Part shown: piece by piece, positions 18,121-25,809 of the stretch
Layout of the letters: the number at the start of each line of letters is the position of its first letter
Position numbering within the stretch: position 1 is the stretch's first letter
Source: Castellaniella sp049650445
GTDB taxonomy: Bacteria; Pseudomonadota; Gammaproteobacteria; Burkholderiales; Burkholderiaceae_B
Length of the DNA: 64,000 bases
NCBI RefSeq assembly: GCF_049650445.1
Contig: NZ_JBASAD010000033.1
Coordinates: 84,714-148,713, forward strand
Direction: 5' to 3'
Made by a program: the position numbers and the translations under genes
The notes under the pieces: model-generated
Seen by the model: the letters and a program-made list of their open reading frames with translations, nothing else
Databases searched by the model: none
Told to the model about the DNA's origin: nothing

Positions 18121-18123
18121 GTG

Positions 18124-18399
18124 ATGCGATTCCGCTTCCCCAAAGTCACTCCAGTGGATGGCCGAGCGGCCCATCGCCTTGCCAGAGGCTTGGCCCTGGT
18201 TGAGGAGGTGCAACGCGCTGTGGCATTGGAAACGAATGAACTTGGGGGTGGATATCAAGTAAGCGACGAGCGCACCCTGGAACTCGGGGGCCAACTCGGC
18301 GAGGCCGTGGATCTGATGCGCGTGGCCCTGGGCGAATGCCATAGTCTGGCCGCGATCTATGCGAAAACGCCCACTGCGGAAGAAATCCACAGCGAGTGA
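18124..18399 (+). CDS. Hypothetical protein
   Basis: A 91-residue frame starts at the ATG at 18124, directly after the preceding frame stops. I do not recognise it. The sequence is acidic and helical-looking (VEEVQRAVALETNELGG, ERTLELGGQLGEAVDLMRVA), without membrane segments or cysteine motifs, and has no clear ribosome binding site. Its place between integrase-like debris and a toxin-antitoxin module suggests a mobile-element gene or a fragment. Confidence 0.3.
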   Translation: MRFRFPKVTPVDGRAAHRLARGLALVEEVQRAVALETNELGGGYQVSDERTLELGGQLGEAVDLMRVALGECHSLAAIYAKTPTAEEIHSE

Positions 18400-18416
18400 G
18401 GCAGTGACAAAGCCCC

Positions 18417-18445
18417 TTGATGCGACTAATCCAATGGATTACAAT
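18417..18445 (+). promoter_or_regulatory. higBA promoter with embedded operator
   Basis: TTGATG (18417-18422) and TACAAT (18440-18445) are separated by 17 bp, a good sigma-70 promoter. A perfect palindrome TAATCCA-A-TGGATTA (18427-18441) fills the spacer and overlaps the -10, where a HigA-type antitoxin would block polymerase. The toxin ATG at 18451 is only ~6 bases after the -10, so the transcript would be leaderless or nearly so. Confidence 0.75.
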
Positions 18446-18450
18446 ACACC

Positions 18451-18636
18451 ATGTACGAAGTCCTGCACGGCATCGTCGAACTGCCCTCCTACATCCGCCT
18501 GGCCGACAAACTCTTGAACGCGGAAGAGCGCCAAGACCTGATCGGCTACTTGGCCGAGCATCCCAAGGCCGAGCGCAACGAACTGACCGGCCTGGTGGAC
18601 GTGCTGGTGAATATCTGGAAAGGACGGGCAAAGTGA
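18451..18636 (+). pseudogene. higB: RelE/HigB-type toxin with internal in-frame deletion
   Basis: The 61-residue product starts like RelE/HigB toxins (VELPSYIRLADKLLNAEERQ, DLIGYLAEHP) and ends like them (KAERNELTGLVDVLVNIWKG), but the ~55-60 residues that normally lie between, with the beta-sheet and catalytic Arg/Lys/Tyr residues, are missing. The usual family length is ~110-120 residues. The reading frame is preserved across the join at PKA/KAERN, suggesting recombination at short homology. The toxin should be inactive, while promoter, operator and antitoxin look intact. The stop overlaps the higA start (TGATG). Confidence 0.75.
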
Positions 18637-18920
18637 TGAGCACTGCGTTTGAAAGCATCAAGCAAGGCCTGCAAGAGGCTATCGCGCACGCCCAGGGCGA
18701 CGAGCGCGGCGTGCGCGTGCATCGCCCGCGCGCCATCAACGTGAAGGCCGTGCGCGCCAAGGTGGGCATGACCCAGGAACAGTTCGCCGCCCGCTTCGGC
18801 TTCTCCACCGCGACCCTGCGGCACTGGGAACGCGGCGATCGCACACCGCACGGCCCGGCGCTGGTGCTGCTCAACGTGATCGAGCGCAACCCGCAGGCCG
18901 TTATCGAGGCACTGACCTGA
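18636..18920 (+). CDS. higA: HigA/NadS-type antitoxin, XRE family
   Basis: The 94-residue protein has a C-terminal Cro/C1 helix-turn-helix (VGMTQEQFAARFGFSTATLR, HWERGDRTPHGPALVLL), as in HigA/NadS antitoxins that accompany RelE-like toxins. It would repress its own operon through the palindrome at 18427-18441. AAAGGACGG precedes the ATG, which overlaps the toxin stop by one base. It appears complete although its partner toxin is broken. Confidence 0.88.
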   Translation: MSTAFESIKQGLQEAIAHAQGDERGVRVHRPRAINVKAVRAKVGMTQEQFAARFGFSTATLRHWERGDRTPHGPALVLLNVIERNPQAVIEALT

Positions 18921-19371
18921 CGCCGGGCACCACGAAAAATCTTGTACCCGCTGCTGTACCCGTTGAAAAATCGGATTGGTTCAGAGCCATATTTTACGCG
19001 GACTCCGGGGGTAAATCCCCATTTTGACGCCAACTTGATGCAAGTTAAGGCGCCAAGACGGGAAAGCGGATTCATCAGACGCAGTTCCCGGTTCGCCACC
19101 CTGAATCCTTTAAATCAATCAATTAAAGCTGAATATTAGAAATACAATATAACTGCTTGATTATTAATCTTAATATCTCAAGATAAATTTTCTTTTTCCG
19201 GCTCGTTCAGCCTCTCCCCCTCCCGCATCGCAGCAAAACAAACCATCGTTTGATGTGCCGCTGATCGAGTCCGCACCAGCCATATCCCTCATCTGCGGTA
19301 ATGGCTTCAAAGCCCCCGCCCACCCCTGCTCCTAGACTGGCCTTGCCATCCACAACCCGGAGGGAGGCATC
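18921..19371. other. 451-bp intergenic region upstream of the NO reductase operon
   Basis: No convincing gene is seen. The left part carries TGTACCCGCTGCTGTACCCG, a stretch that looks like mobile-element debris. The middle is AT-rich (about 19090-19195). A partial FNR/Dnr-type dyad TTGAT-GCAA-GTTAA lies at 19035-19048 (eight of ten conserved positions), and CATC-GTTT-GATG at 19246-19257 is a small dyad. Either could serve anaerobic/NO regulation of the downstream operon, but neither is a clean match. Just before 19372 GGAGGGAGG is a strong ribosome binding site. Confidence 0.45.
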
Positions 19372-19632
19372 ATGGCGCAACGCATCATCGATGGGGTGCT
19401 GTCGGCCCTGGCGGGCCTGGTCAGCGTACTGCTGTCCTGGCCCTACTGGCGGGATTTCGAGTATTGGCCGGAATCCCATGCCATGTGGTGGGTGTACATC
19501 GCTGCGGGCTACGTCCTGGCGGTCTACGTGTTCTACGTCTTCCTGGGCTGCCTGCGCACTCTGTTCCTGCACGATGAACAGGCACGTCCGGCCACCGGGC
19601 GCGACGGACTGGTGCGGGAGGAACGGCCATGA
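19372..19632 (+). CDS. Small two-helix membrane protein of the NO reductase operon
   Basis: The 86-residue protein has two hydrophobic helices (around VLSALAGLVSVLLSWPY and VYIAAGYVLAVYVFYVFLG) and a short charged tail. I do not recognise a named family. It has a strong ribosome binding site and its stop overlaps the start of the diheme NorC gene (ATGA), so it is translated with the reductase. By position it may be an assembly or accessory subunit, comparable in role to the small NorH protein of Thermus, though homology is not claimed. Confidence 0.7.
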   Translation: MAQRIIDGVLSALAGLVSVLLSWPYWRDFEYWPESHAMWWVYIAAGYVLAVYVFYVFLGCLRTLFLHDEQARPATGRDGLVREERP

Positions 19633-20597
19633 GCTGCCTGAACGGAACCGACTGCCGCGAGCCGGCCAAGCGCCGCGCTGCCCTGGCCGTGCTGGCGCTG
19701 ATGCTAGCGATCTTCCTGTTGCTGTCTGTCTGGTCCTTTCTGCCTTCGCGCGGGCAGGCCATCCCCGATGCGATCCAGTACGGAGGCGTCGACGCGGTGG
19801 AAGGCAAGCGGGTCTTCCAGGCCTACAACTGCATGGGCTGTCACACCATCGTCGGCAACGGCGCCTATCTGGGCCCCGACCTGACACGCATCCACGCCAC
19901 TGCCGGAGCCGCCTGGCTGGCCGCCTTCCTGCCTTCGGCGGGCGGCTGGCCCACGTCCGCCGCCGTGCGGGTGCAGTTGCAGAACCCGGCCGTCAGGGAA
20001 GACGCCGGCACCGCCGACCTGCAGGCCTACCTGCAGCGCCATCCCGGCGCGGCCGAACGACTGGAACAACGCGGCGGGCAACACACCCTGATGCCCAACC
20101 TGCCGCTGGACGCCCGCGAAGTCACGGCGCTGATCGCCTTCCTGAAGTACACCTCGACCCTGCACACCGAGGGCTGGCCGCCCAAGCCACGCGAAGATCG
20201 ACGGATTCCCGCTGGCCTGACCGGGCAGATGCCGGTGGCCGGTCAGGCTGCCGCCACCATTGCACCGGCAGCCGCCCCCACTGCCACGGCAGCCACGCAA
20301 GCCCAGGACCCCGTGGCACGCGGCCGGCAACTGGTCGCCGATCTGGGCTGCGTGGCCTGCCACGCCACCGACCAGAAGCGCACAGTAGGCCCGGGCTGGG
20401 GCGGCGTGTCCGGCCACGAAGTCCAGTTGGCCGACGGCACCACCGTCACGGCAGACGAGGCCTACCTGGTCCGCTCGATCCGCCAGCCCGATGCCCAGAT
20501 CGTCGCCGGCTACCCGCCGCACGTCATGCCGCCCTACGACGCGCTGATCGACGAGGCCGACATGCAGGCCATCGTGGCCTACCTGCGCAGCCTGTGA
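19629..20597 (+). CDS. norC: NorC-like cytochrome c subunit fused to a second cytochrome c domain
   Basis: The 322-residue membrane-anchored cytochrome has one N-terminal helix (residues ~18-37). Heme site CMGCH at residues 68-72 sits in a clear NorC domain (CHTIVGNGAYLGPDL; FLKYTSTLHTEGWPP). A Pro/Ala-rich linker follows (~205-230), then a second class I cytochrome c with CVACH at 241-245, methionine-ligand region YPPHVMPPYD and ending MQAIVAYLRSL, as in cytochrome oxidase subunit II-type domains. Canonical NorC is ~150 residues with one heme. The extra domain probably accepts electrons from a soluble donor and passes them to the NorC heme. Confidence 0.85.
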   Translation: MSCLNGTDCREPAKRRAALAVLALMLAIFLLLSVWSFLPSRGQAIPDAIQYGGVDAVEGKRVFQAYNCMGCHTIVGNGAYLGPDLTRIHATAGAAWLAAFLPSAGGWPTSAAVRVQLQNPAVREDAGTADLQAYLQRHPGAAERLEQRGGQHTLMPNLPLDAREVTALIAFLKYTSTLHTEGWPPKPREDRRIPAGLTGQMPVAGQAAATIAPAAAPTATAATQAQDPVARGRQLVADLGCVACHATDQKRTVGPGWGGVSGHEVQLADGTTVTADEAYLVRSIRQPDAQIVAGYPPHVMPPYDALIDEADMQAIVAYLRSL

Positions 20598-20610
20598 AAA
20601 GGAAGCCATC

Positions 20611-22308
20611 ATGATCCAGATCGACTACCGCACGCAGCGCCTGAGCCTGCGCTTCTTCCTGCTGATGCTGGTCCTGTTCGGATTCCAGGTGCTGTTCGGC
20701 CTGCTGATCGCCGTGCAGCACGTGGACCCGCGCCTGCTCTCGGGCATTCTCAACTTCAACGTCCTGCGCGCCGAGCACACCAACCTCGGCATCCTCTGGA
20801 TTCTGTCGGGGTTCATCGGCACCATCCTGTTCGTCGGCCCCCTGCTGTCGCGCCGCGAACTGGCCGCTCCCTGGCTGATCCGCTTCCTGTTCTGGGCCCT
20901 GCTGGCCGTCACTCTGTGGAACGTCGCCACCCAATCCCTGGCGGCGCAGGGCACCGCCGGCTGGTGGCTGGGGCAGCCCTGGCTGCAGGAAGGCCTCGAA
21001 TACCTGGAGGCCGGCCGCGCCGCCGACATCGTCATCTTCGTCGGCTTCGCCATCCTGGCCTGGGTGGTGCTGCGCACGTTTCCATCCCGCCGCGAATGGA
21101 ACGAGATCCACTGGGGACTGGCGATCGGCGTCTGCGCCCTGACCTTCGTCTGGCTGTTCGGCGTGTTCTTCGTCGAACGCCTGGATCTGCAGGAATATTT
21201 CCGCTGGTACGTGGTGCACTACTGGGTCGAAGGCGTCTGGGAAGTCATCCACATCAGTCTGGTGGGCTTCCTGCTGGTGCTGATGTTCAGGGCCGACGTC
21301 AAGGCCGTCGGCTACGCCGTGTTCTGGGGGGTCGCAATGGTCTGGCTCTCGGGCCTGATCGGCAACGCCCACCACTACTTCTGGATCGGCACGCCGGAAT
21401 TCTGGCAGTTCTGGGGCTCGCTGTTCAGCGCCCTGGAGCCGCTGCCCCTGGTGTTCTGCTTCTGGCACATCTACCTGGACGCCCATCAGGACCGCCGCCC
21501 GCTGGAAAACGCGCCGGCCTTCTATTTCATCCTGGGCTCGGTGGTGCTGGAACAGGTCGGAGCGGGCATCCTGGGATTCACCATGACCTTCGCACTGACC
21601 AACGTCTGGTCGCACGGCACCTGGGTCACGCCCAGCCACGCCCACCTGGCGCTGTTCGGCACCTTCGGCATGCTGGGCATCGCGTCGGCCTATTACGCGA
21701 TTCCCCTGCTGCGCGGCATCAAGGGCTTCGACCAGCGGCTGGGCCGGATCGCCTTCTGGCTGGTCTTCACCGGCATGCTGGGCATCGCCTTCGCCTTTGC
21801 GATCGGCGGCACGATCCAGGTCTTCCTGTACCGTGCCATGGGGCTGGACTGGTTCGGCGGCCAGGTCTTTCCCGCCATGCAGTTCTACAAGGTCCTGGTG
21901 CCGGTGTTCGGCCTGGTGTTCCTGGCGGGGGCGGGCCTGCTGATCTACGATCTGCTGACACTGGGGCTGCGCGCCCGCAACGCGCCCCGGCCCCAGGCGG
22001 TCTTCCGGGCGGCCGATCCGGGCCGCTGGCGCCGCACGCTGCACGGCGGGGAAGCCGGCCTGTGGCTGGCGGGCATGTGGATCTTCGGCGCCTTCATCAC
22101 CCTGGGCCTGCTCAGTTTCAACCTGGACGCCGTGGCCCAGGGCGACCCGACCATTCCCTACGTCCTGGCCGGGCTGGGTTATCCGGGCCTGCTGCTGATC
22201 ACGCTGCTGTTCGTCTGGCGCTTCCTCGCCTCTCTGGAGGCTCGCCCGGCGCCCGGACCGGCACCTGCAGGCTTCGGCCAGGCCGCCGATCAGACCGTCC
22301 GGGCCTGA
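20611..22308 (+). CDS. norB: Nitric oxide reductase catalytic subunit NorB
   Basis: The 565-residue heme-copper superfamily protein reduces 2 NO to N2O at a heme b3/FeB centre. All expected ligands are visible: EHTNLGILW and SHAHLAL for the hemes, VVHYWVEGVWE and GNAHHYFWIG for FeB, and the essential glutamates in VEGVWE and SALEPLP. The residue pattern is NorB, not cbb3 oxidase. Canonical cNOR NorB is ~450-480 residues; here a C-terminal extension contributes about two more helices (GLWLAGMWIFGAF; LLLITLLFVWRF). AAGGAAG precedes the ATG, 13 bases after norC. The end overlaps the convergent urea transporter gene by 19 bases. Confidence 0.88.
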   Translation: MIQIDYRTQRLSLRFFLLMLVLFGFQVLFGLLIAVQHVDPRLLSGILNFNVLRAEHTNLGILWILSGFIGTILFVGPLLSRRELAAPWLIRFLFWALLAVTLWNVATQSLAAQGTAGWWLGQPWLQEGLEYLEAGRAADIVIFVGFAILAWVVLRTFPSRREWNEIHWGLAIGVCALTFVWLFGVFFVERLDLQEYFRWYVVHYWVEGVWEVIHISLVGFLLVLMFRADVKAVGYAVFWGVAMVWLSGLIGNAHHYFWIGTPEFWQFWGSLFSALEPLPLVFCFWHIYLDAHQDRRPLENAPAFYFILGSVVLEQVGAGILGFTMTFALTNVWSHGTWVTPSHAHLALFGTFGMLGIASAYYAIPLLRGIKGFDQRLGRIAFWLVFTGMLGIAFAFAIGGTIQVFLYRAMGLDWFGGQVFPAMQFYKVLVPVFGLVFLAGAGLLIYDLLTLGLRARNAPRPQAVFRAADPGRWRRTLHGGEAGLWLAGMWIFGAFITLGLLSFNLDAVAQGDPTIPYVLAGLGYPGLLLITLLFVWRFLASLEARPAPGPAPAGFGQAADQTVRA

Positions 22309-23171
22309 GTCGAACGGCGCAGGGCGACCTGGCGCACCCCCCAGGTCGCCAGCAGGAACGGCGCCGTCAGCGACGGCAACTCCAGCAATTGGAAACCGCG
22401 CATCAGGCCCAGGCTGAGCAGCGCGCCCAGGCAGGGCCAGATCCAGGCGCCCGGGCGGATCGTCCGTAGCGCCTCGGCCGCCAGCACGGCGTTGAAACCG
22501 TACAGTCCCAGCAAGGCCGCGTCGGTCGGAAAACCCGCCAGACCGGCCACCAGCAGGCACAGGCCGGCAGACAGAGCGGCGGACAGCGCCGCCCAGGGAG
22601 TGCCCAGCGCCAGGCCCAGCAGGCACAGGGTGCCTGCCCGGGGATCATCCAGAAACATCACTTGCCCGACCCCGCGCAGCAGTCCCTGAATCGGGCCGCC
22701 CCAACCAGGATCAACAGTGACCGTTGCGACGGCACGCGGCAGATCCAGGCCGGTGGCAGCCGCCATCAGCAGCCAGGTGATCAGCACGAACGGTGCCGTA
22801 TAGGGCGGCACGGAGCACCGGCGGCGCCAGGCGTGCGCCCCCCAGGTCGCCAGGCAGGCCAAAGGCGCCACCAGAGACCAGGCGAGCAAATCGGCCGGCA
22901 GCACGATCATGACACCCAAGCCGGTCAACGCGCCGTTGTAGCCATCCAGTCCCGCGCGGCTACCCACGGCATCGCCAGCGGCCATCCCCCATACAGTCCC
23001 GGTCAACGCTCCCAGCAAGCAGGCGCCCGCCATCGTCCAGGACTGCCAGGCCACAGCGGCCAGCAGAACCGCGCCGGCCCCGGCGCTGGGCAACAGATAG
23101 ATCTGGCCGATGCCGCGCAGCAGCATGCGACCGAACACCGCGCCGAACGAATCACGAAGCTGCAGGGACAT
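22290..23171 (-). CDS. Urea transporter, UT family
   Basis: The 293-residue membrane protein shows the two-fold repeat of urea channels: LRGIGQIYLLPSAGAG and LRGVGQVMFLDDPRAG, then DGYNGALTGLG and GLYGFNAVLAAEAL, and LTAPFLLATW near the end. It should allow facilitated urea entry across the inner membrane. The ATG at 23171 fits the start of the first repeat but lacks a good ribosome binding site. No urease or urea carboxylase genes are in this window. It is divergent from fsr. Confidence 0.85.
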   Translation of the reverse strand: MSLQLRDSFGAVFGRMLLRGIGQIYLLPSAGAGAVLLAAVAWQSWTMAGACLLGALTGTVWGMAAGDAVGSRAGLDGYNGALTGLGVMIVLPADLLAWSLVAPLACLATWGAHAWRRRCSVPPYTAPFVLITWLLMAAATGLDLPRAVATVTVDPGWGGPIQGLLRGVGQVMFLDDPRAGTLCLLGLALGTPWAALSAALSAGLCLLVAGLAGFPTDAALLGLYGFNAVLAAEALRTIRPGAWIWPCLGALLSLGLMRGFQLLELPSLTAPFLLATWGVRQVALRRSTQARTV

Positions 23172-23301
23172 GGTGGAGGTCTGAAAGAATGGCTTGAATC
23201 CAAGTCGCGATCGTACAGCGGGAGCGGCGAGAATGGGCGCATCGCTCCACATACCGCCCATACAGGCGGTGCATGGGCCTCGGCGGCGTACAATCTTCTG
23301 G

Positions 23302-24519
23302 ATGAAAAATACGCTCGCCACGGCACCAACCGACACGGTCCAGCCTGAACCCGGCGTGGTCTTCCCCGTCCTGGGGGCCATCAGCCTGACCCACCTGCTC
23401 AACGACATGATGCAGTCGGTCCTGCTGGCCATCTATCCGGTGCTGCAGGGCCGCTTCGATCTCAGTTTCGCCCAGGTCGGCGTCATCACATTGGCCTTCC
23501 AGTTCTCGTCCTCGCTGCTGCAGCCGGTGGTGGGCCGGCTCACCGACCGCCGCCCGATGCCGTACTCTCTGCCGATCGGCATGGGCTTCACCTTCTGCGG
23601 CTTGCTGCTGCTGTCCCAGGCCTGGAACTTTCCCCTGGTGGTGCTGGCTGCGACACTGGTGGGTGCCGGATCCTCGGTGTTCCATCCGGAGTCCTCGCGG
23701 GTGGCGCGCATGGCCTCGGCCGGCCATCACGGCCTGGCCCAGTCGATCTTCCAGGTGGGCGGCAACATCGGTTCCTCGATCGGGCCTCTGCTGGCCGCGT
23801 TGCTGATCGTCCCCCACGGCCAGGAAAGCGTTGCCTGGGTGTCGCTGGCCGCCCTGGCCGGCATCTGCATCCTGTGCGGCGTCAGCCGCTGGTACGCCGC
23901 CAACCTGTCCAGCGTGCGCGGCCGCGCCTCCCTGCGCCAGACCGACACCGGCCTGTCGGCGCGCCAGGTGCGTGGCGCCGTGTCCATCCTGATGCTGCTC
24001 ATCTTCAGCAAATACTTCTACCTGGCGAGTCTCAGCAGCTATTTCACCTTTTACTTGATCGACCGCTTCGACCTGGGCATCCAGCAGGCGCAGTATTCTC
24101 TGTTCGTGTTCCTGGCCGGCGTGGCCACCGGCACCTTGGTCGGGGGCCCGGTGGGCGACCGGATCGGCCGCAAACGCGTCATCTGGGGTTCGATCCTGGG
24201 CACCGCGCCATTTTCCCTGGCCCTGCCCTACGCCAACCTCCACTGGACCCTGATCCTGGCGTTCTGCGCCGGGGTCATGATCGCCTCGGCCTTCCCGGCG
24301 ATCATCGTCTACGCGCAAGAGCTCATGCCCGGCAAGACCGGCACGGTGTCGGGCCTGTTCTTCGGCCTGGCATTCGGCATGGGCGGGATCGGCGCCGCCG
24401 CGCTGGGCAGGCTGGCCGACGCCACCAGCATCGCCTTCGTCTACCACCTCTGCGCCTTCCTGCCCCTGCTGGGCCTGGCGGCCTTCTTCCTGCCCGACAC
24501 GGGGCGCCGCACCGTATGA
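23302..24519 (+). CDS. fsr: MFS transporter, fosmidomycin-resistance (Fsr) type
   Basis: The 405-residue twelve-helix major facilitator matches Fsr. Characteristic stretches are ISLTHLLNDMMQSVLLAIYP at the start, FHPESSRVARMASAG and SIFQVGGNIGSSIGPL in the middle, and an MFS loop GPVGDRIGRKRVIWGS. Fsr exports fosmidomycin-like compounds in E. coli; the natural substrate is unknown. The start at 23302 was chosen by alignment to the family. Its stop overlaps the next transporter gene (ATGA). Confidence 0.85.
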   Translation: MKNTLATAPTDTVQPEPGVVFPVLGAISLTHLLNDMMQSVLLAIYPVLQGRFDLSFAQVGVITLAFQFSSSLLQPVVGRLTDRRPMPYSLPIGMGFTFCGLLLLSQAWNFPLVVLAATLVGAGSSVFHPESSRVARMASAGHHGLAQSIFQVGGNIGSSIGPLLAALLIVPHGQESVAWVSLAALAGICILCGVSRWYAANLSSVRGRASLRQTDTGLSARQVRGAVSILMLLIFSKYFYLASLSSYFTFYLIDRFDLGIQQAQYSLFVFLAGVATGTLVGGPVGDRIGRKRVIWGSILGTAPFSLALPYANLHWTLILAFCAGVMIASAFPAIIVYAQELMPGKTGTVSGLFFGLAFGMGGIGAAALGRLADATSIAFVYHLCAFLPLLGLAAFFLPDTGRRTV

Positions 24520-25718
24520 CGCCGCCCGCCACACTTCGACCCGCCGCCTGGCTGACGGCGGCCAGCCTGTTGCTGCTGGCCACCAATCTGCGCCCCCTGT
24601 TCGCCAGTGCGGCCATCCTGCTGCCCGAACTGACCCAGGCTCTGGGGCTCTCCAGTGCACAGGCCGGCTACCTGACCACCCTGCCCGTGCTGTGCATGGG
24701 GCTGTTCGCCCCGCTCGCACCGTACCTGGCACAACGTTCCGGCATCGAACGCACTCTGCTGTTGGTACTGGCCATGATCACCCTCGGCATGGCGCTGCGC
24801 GGCGTCCTGGGCACCACAGGCCTGTTTCTGGGCACCGGCCTGGCGGGCGCGGGCATTGCCCTGGGCAACGTGCTGCTGCCCAGTCTGGTAAAACGAGACT
24901 TCCCCGACCGGGCGGCGCTGATGACCGGCCTCTACACCATGAGTCTCGTGGGCGGCGCGGCCCTGGCCGCCGCCGTCACGCTACCGCTCACCCGAGCCCT
25001 GGGCGGCCGCTGGGAACTGGGCCTGGCTCTGTGGGCTGTCCCGGGCGTCGTGGCGCTGGCCGCCTGGGCGCCGATTGCCTTGCGTGCGCCCGGCCGTTCG
25101 ACGAACGGCCGTCACATCCTGCCCGTCAAGGGACTGCGCCGCGACGGCCTGGCCTGGGCCGTCACCCTGTTCATGGGCTTGCAGTCGTCGCTGGCCTATT
25201 GCGTGCTGGGCTGGATGGCCCCTATGCTGCGGGATCGTGGGCTGGACGGTACCACAGCCGGTCTGGTGACCTCGCTGTCGATTCTGCTGCAGGTCGCTGC
25301 CTGCCTGCTGACGCCCATGGTGGCCTCGCGTTTCCGGGATCAGCGCGGCCTGGCGGTCTTCCTGGCTGCGTCAGCCACCCTGGCCCTGATCGGCATGATC
25401 CAGGGGCCGCACTGGTCCATCTGGCCCCTGGCCGTGATCCAGGGCATCGGTCAGGGGGGGCTGTTCGCCCTGGCCGTCATGCTGATCGTGCTGCGGTCCG
25501 GCGATGCCCACATCGCCGCCCACCTCTCCAGCATGTCCCAGACGACGGGCTATACCCTGGCTGCGGGCGGCCCCCTGCTGATCGGCGTGCTGCACGACTG
25601 GACGGGCGATTTTCAGGCCACGACCGGACTGCTGGCTGCGCTCGGGATCGGCACGGCGCTGACCGGCTGGTCGGCGGGCCGCAGCGCGCTGGTGCGCGCC
25701 AGGGTCGTGCAGGAGTAA
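24516..25718 (+). CDS. MFS transporter, CynX/NimT family
   Basis: The 400-residue twelve-helix MFS protein belongs to the CynX (cyanate)/NimT (2-nitroimidazole) group: ATNLRPLFASAAILLPEL, SSAQAGYLTTLPVLCMGLFA, GTGLAGAGIALGNVLLPSLV and SSLAYCVLGWMAPMLRDRG. The substrate cannot be told from sequence; no cyanase gene is nearby, so the cyanate assignment is only a family label. The ATG overlaps the fsr stop by four bases, so the two transporters are co-translated. Confidence 0.82.
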   Translation: MTPPATLRPAAWLTAASLLLLATNLRPLFASAAILLPELTQALGLSSAQAGYLTTLPVLCMGLFAPLAPYLAQRSGIERTLLLVLAMITLGMALRGVLGTTGLFLGTGLAGAGIALGNVLLPSLVKRDFPDRAALMTGLYTMSLVGGAALAAAVTLPLTRALGGRWELGLALWAVPGVVALAAWAPIALRAPGRSTNGRHILPVKGLRRDGLAWAVTLFMGLQSSLAYCVLGWMAPMLRDRGLDGTTAGLVTSLSILLQVAACLLTPMVASRFRDQRGLAVFLAASATLALIGMIQGPHWSIWPLAVIQGIGQGGLFALAVMLIVLRSGDAHIAAHLSSMSQTTGYTLAAGGPLLIGVLHDWTGDFQATTGLLAALGIGTALTGWSAGRSALVRARVVQE

Positions 25719-25722
25719 AAAC

Positions 25723-25762
25723 GAAACGGCCCGCCGCGCTGGAAAGCACGGCGGGCCGTTTC
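25723..25762. terminator. Bidirectional terminator between the CynX-like gene and fabB
   Basis: A perfect 14-bp stem (GAAACGGCCCGCCG, 25723-25736, with 25749-25762) is flanked by A-rich sequence on the left and TTTC on the right, in a convergent intergenic gap. Confidence 0.9.
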
Positions 25763-25809
25763 TGCTGCGGTTCCGGAACCCACCGGAGCGGGCGTCCGAT
25801 TCGGTCGGA

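Noticed and set aside
18942..19139. A 65-codon frame upstream of the NO reductase operon
   Set aside because: No ribosome binding site, AT-rich end and no recognisable sequence; probably chance.
20524..22626. A ~700-codon open frame antisense to norB
   Set aside because: Its composition (very rich in Gln, Asp, His) is the mirror of a GC-rich membrane protein gene; norB on the other strand has all expected ligands.
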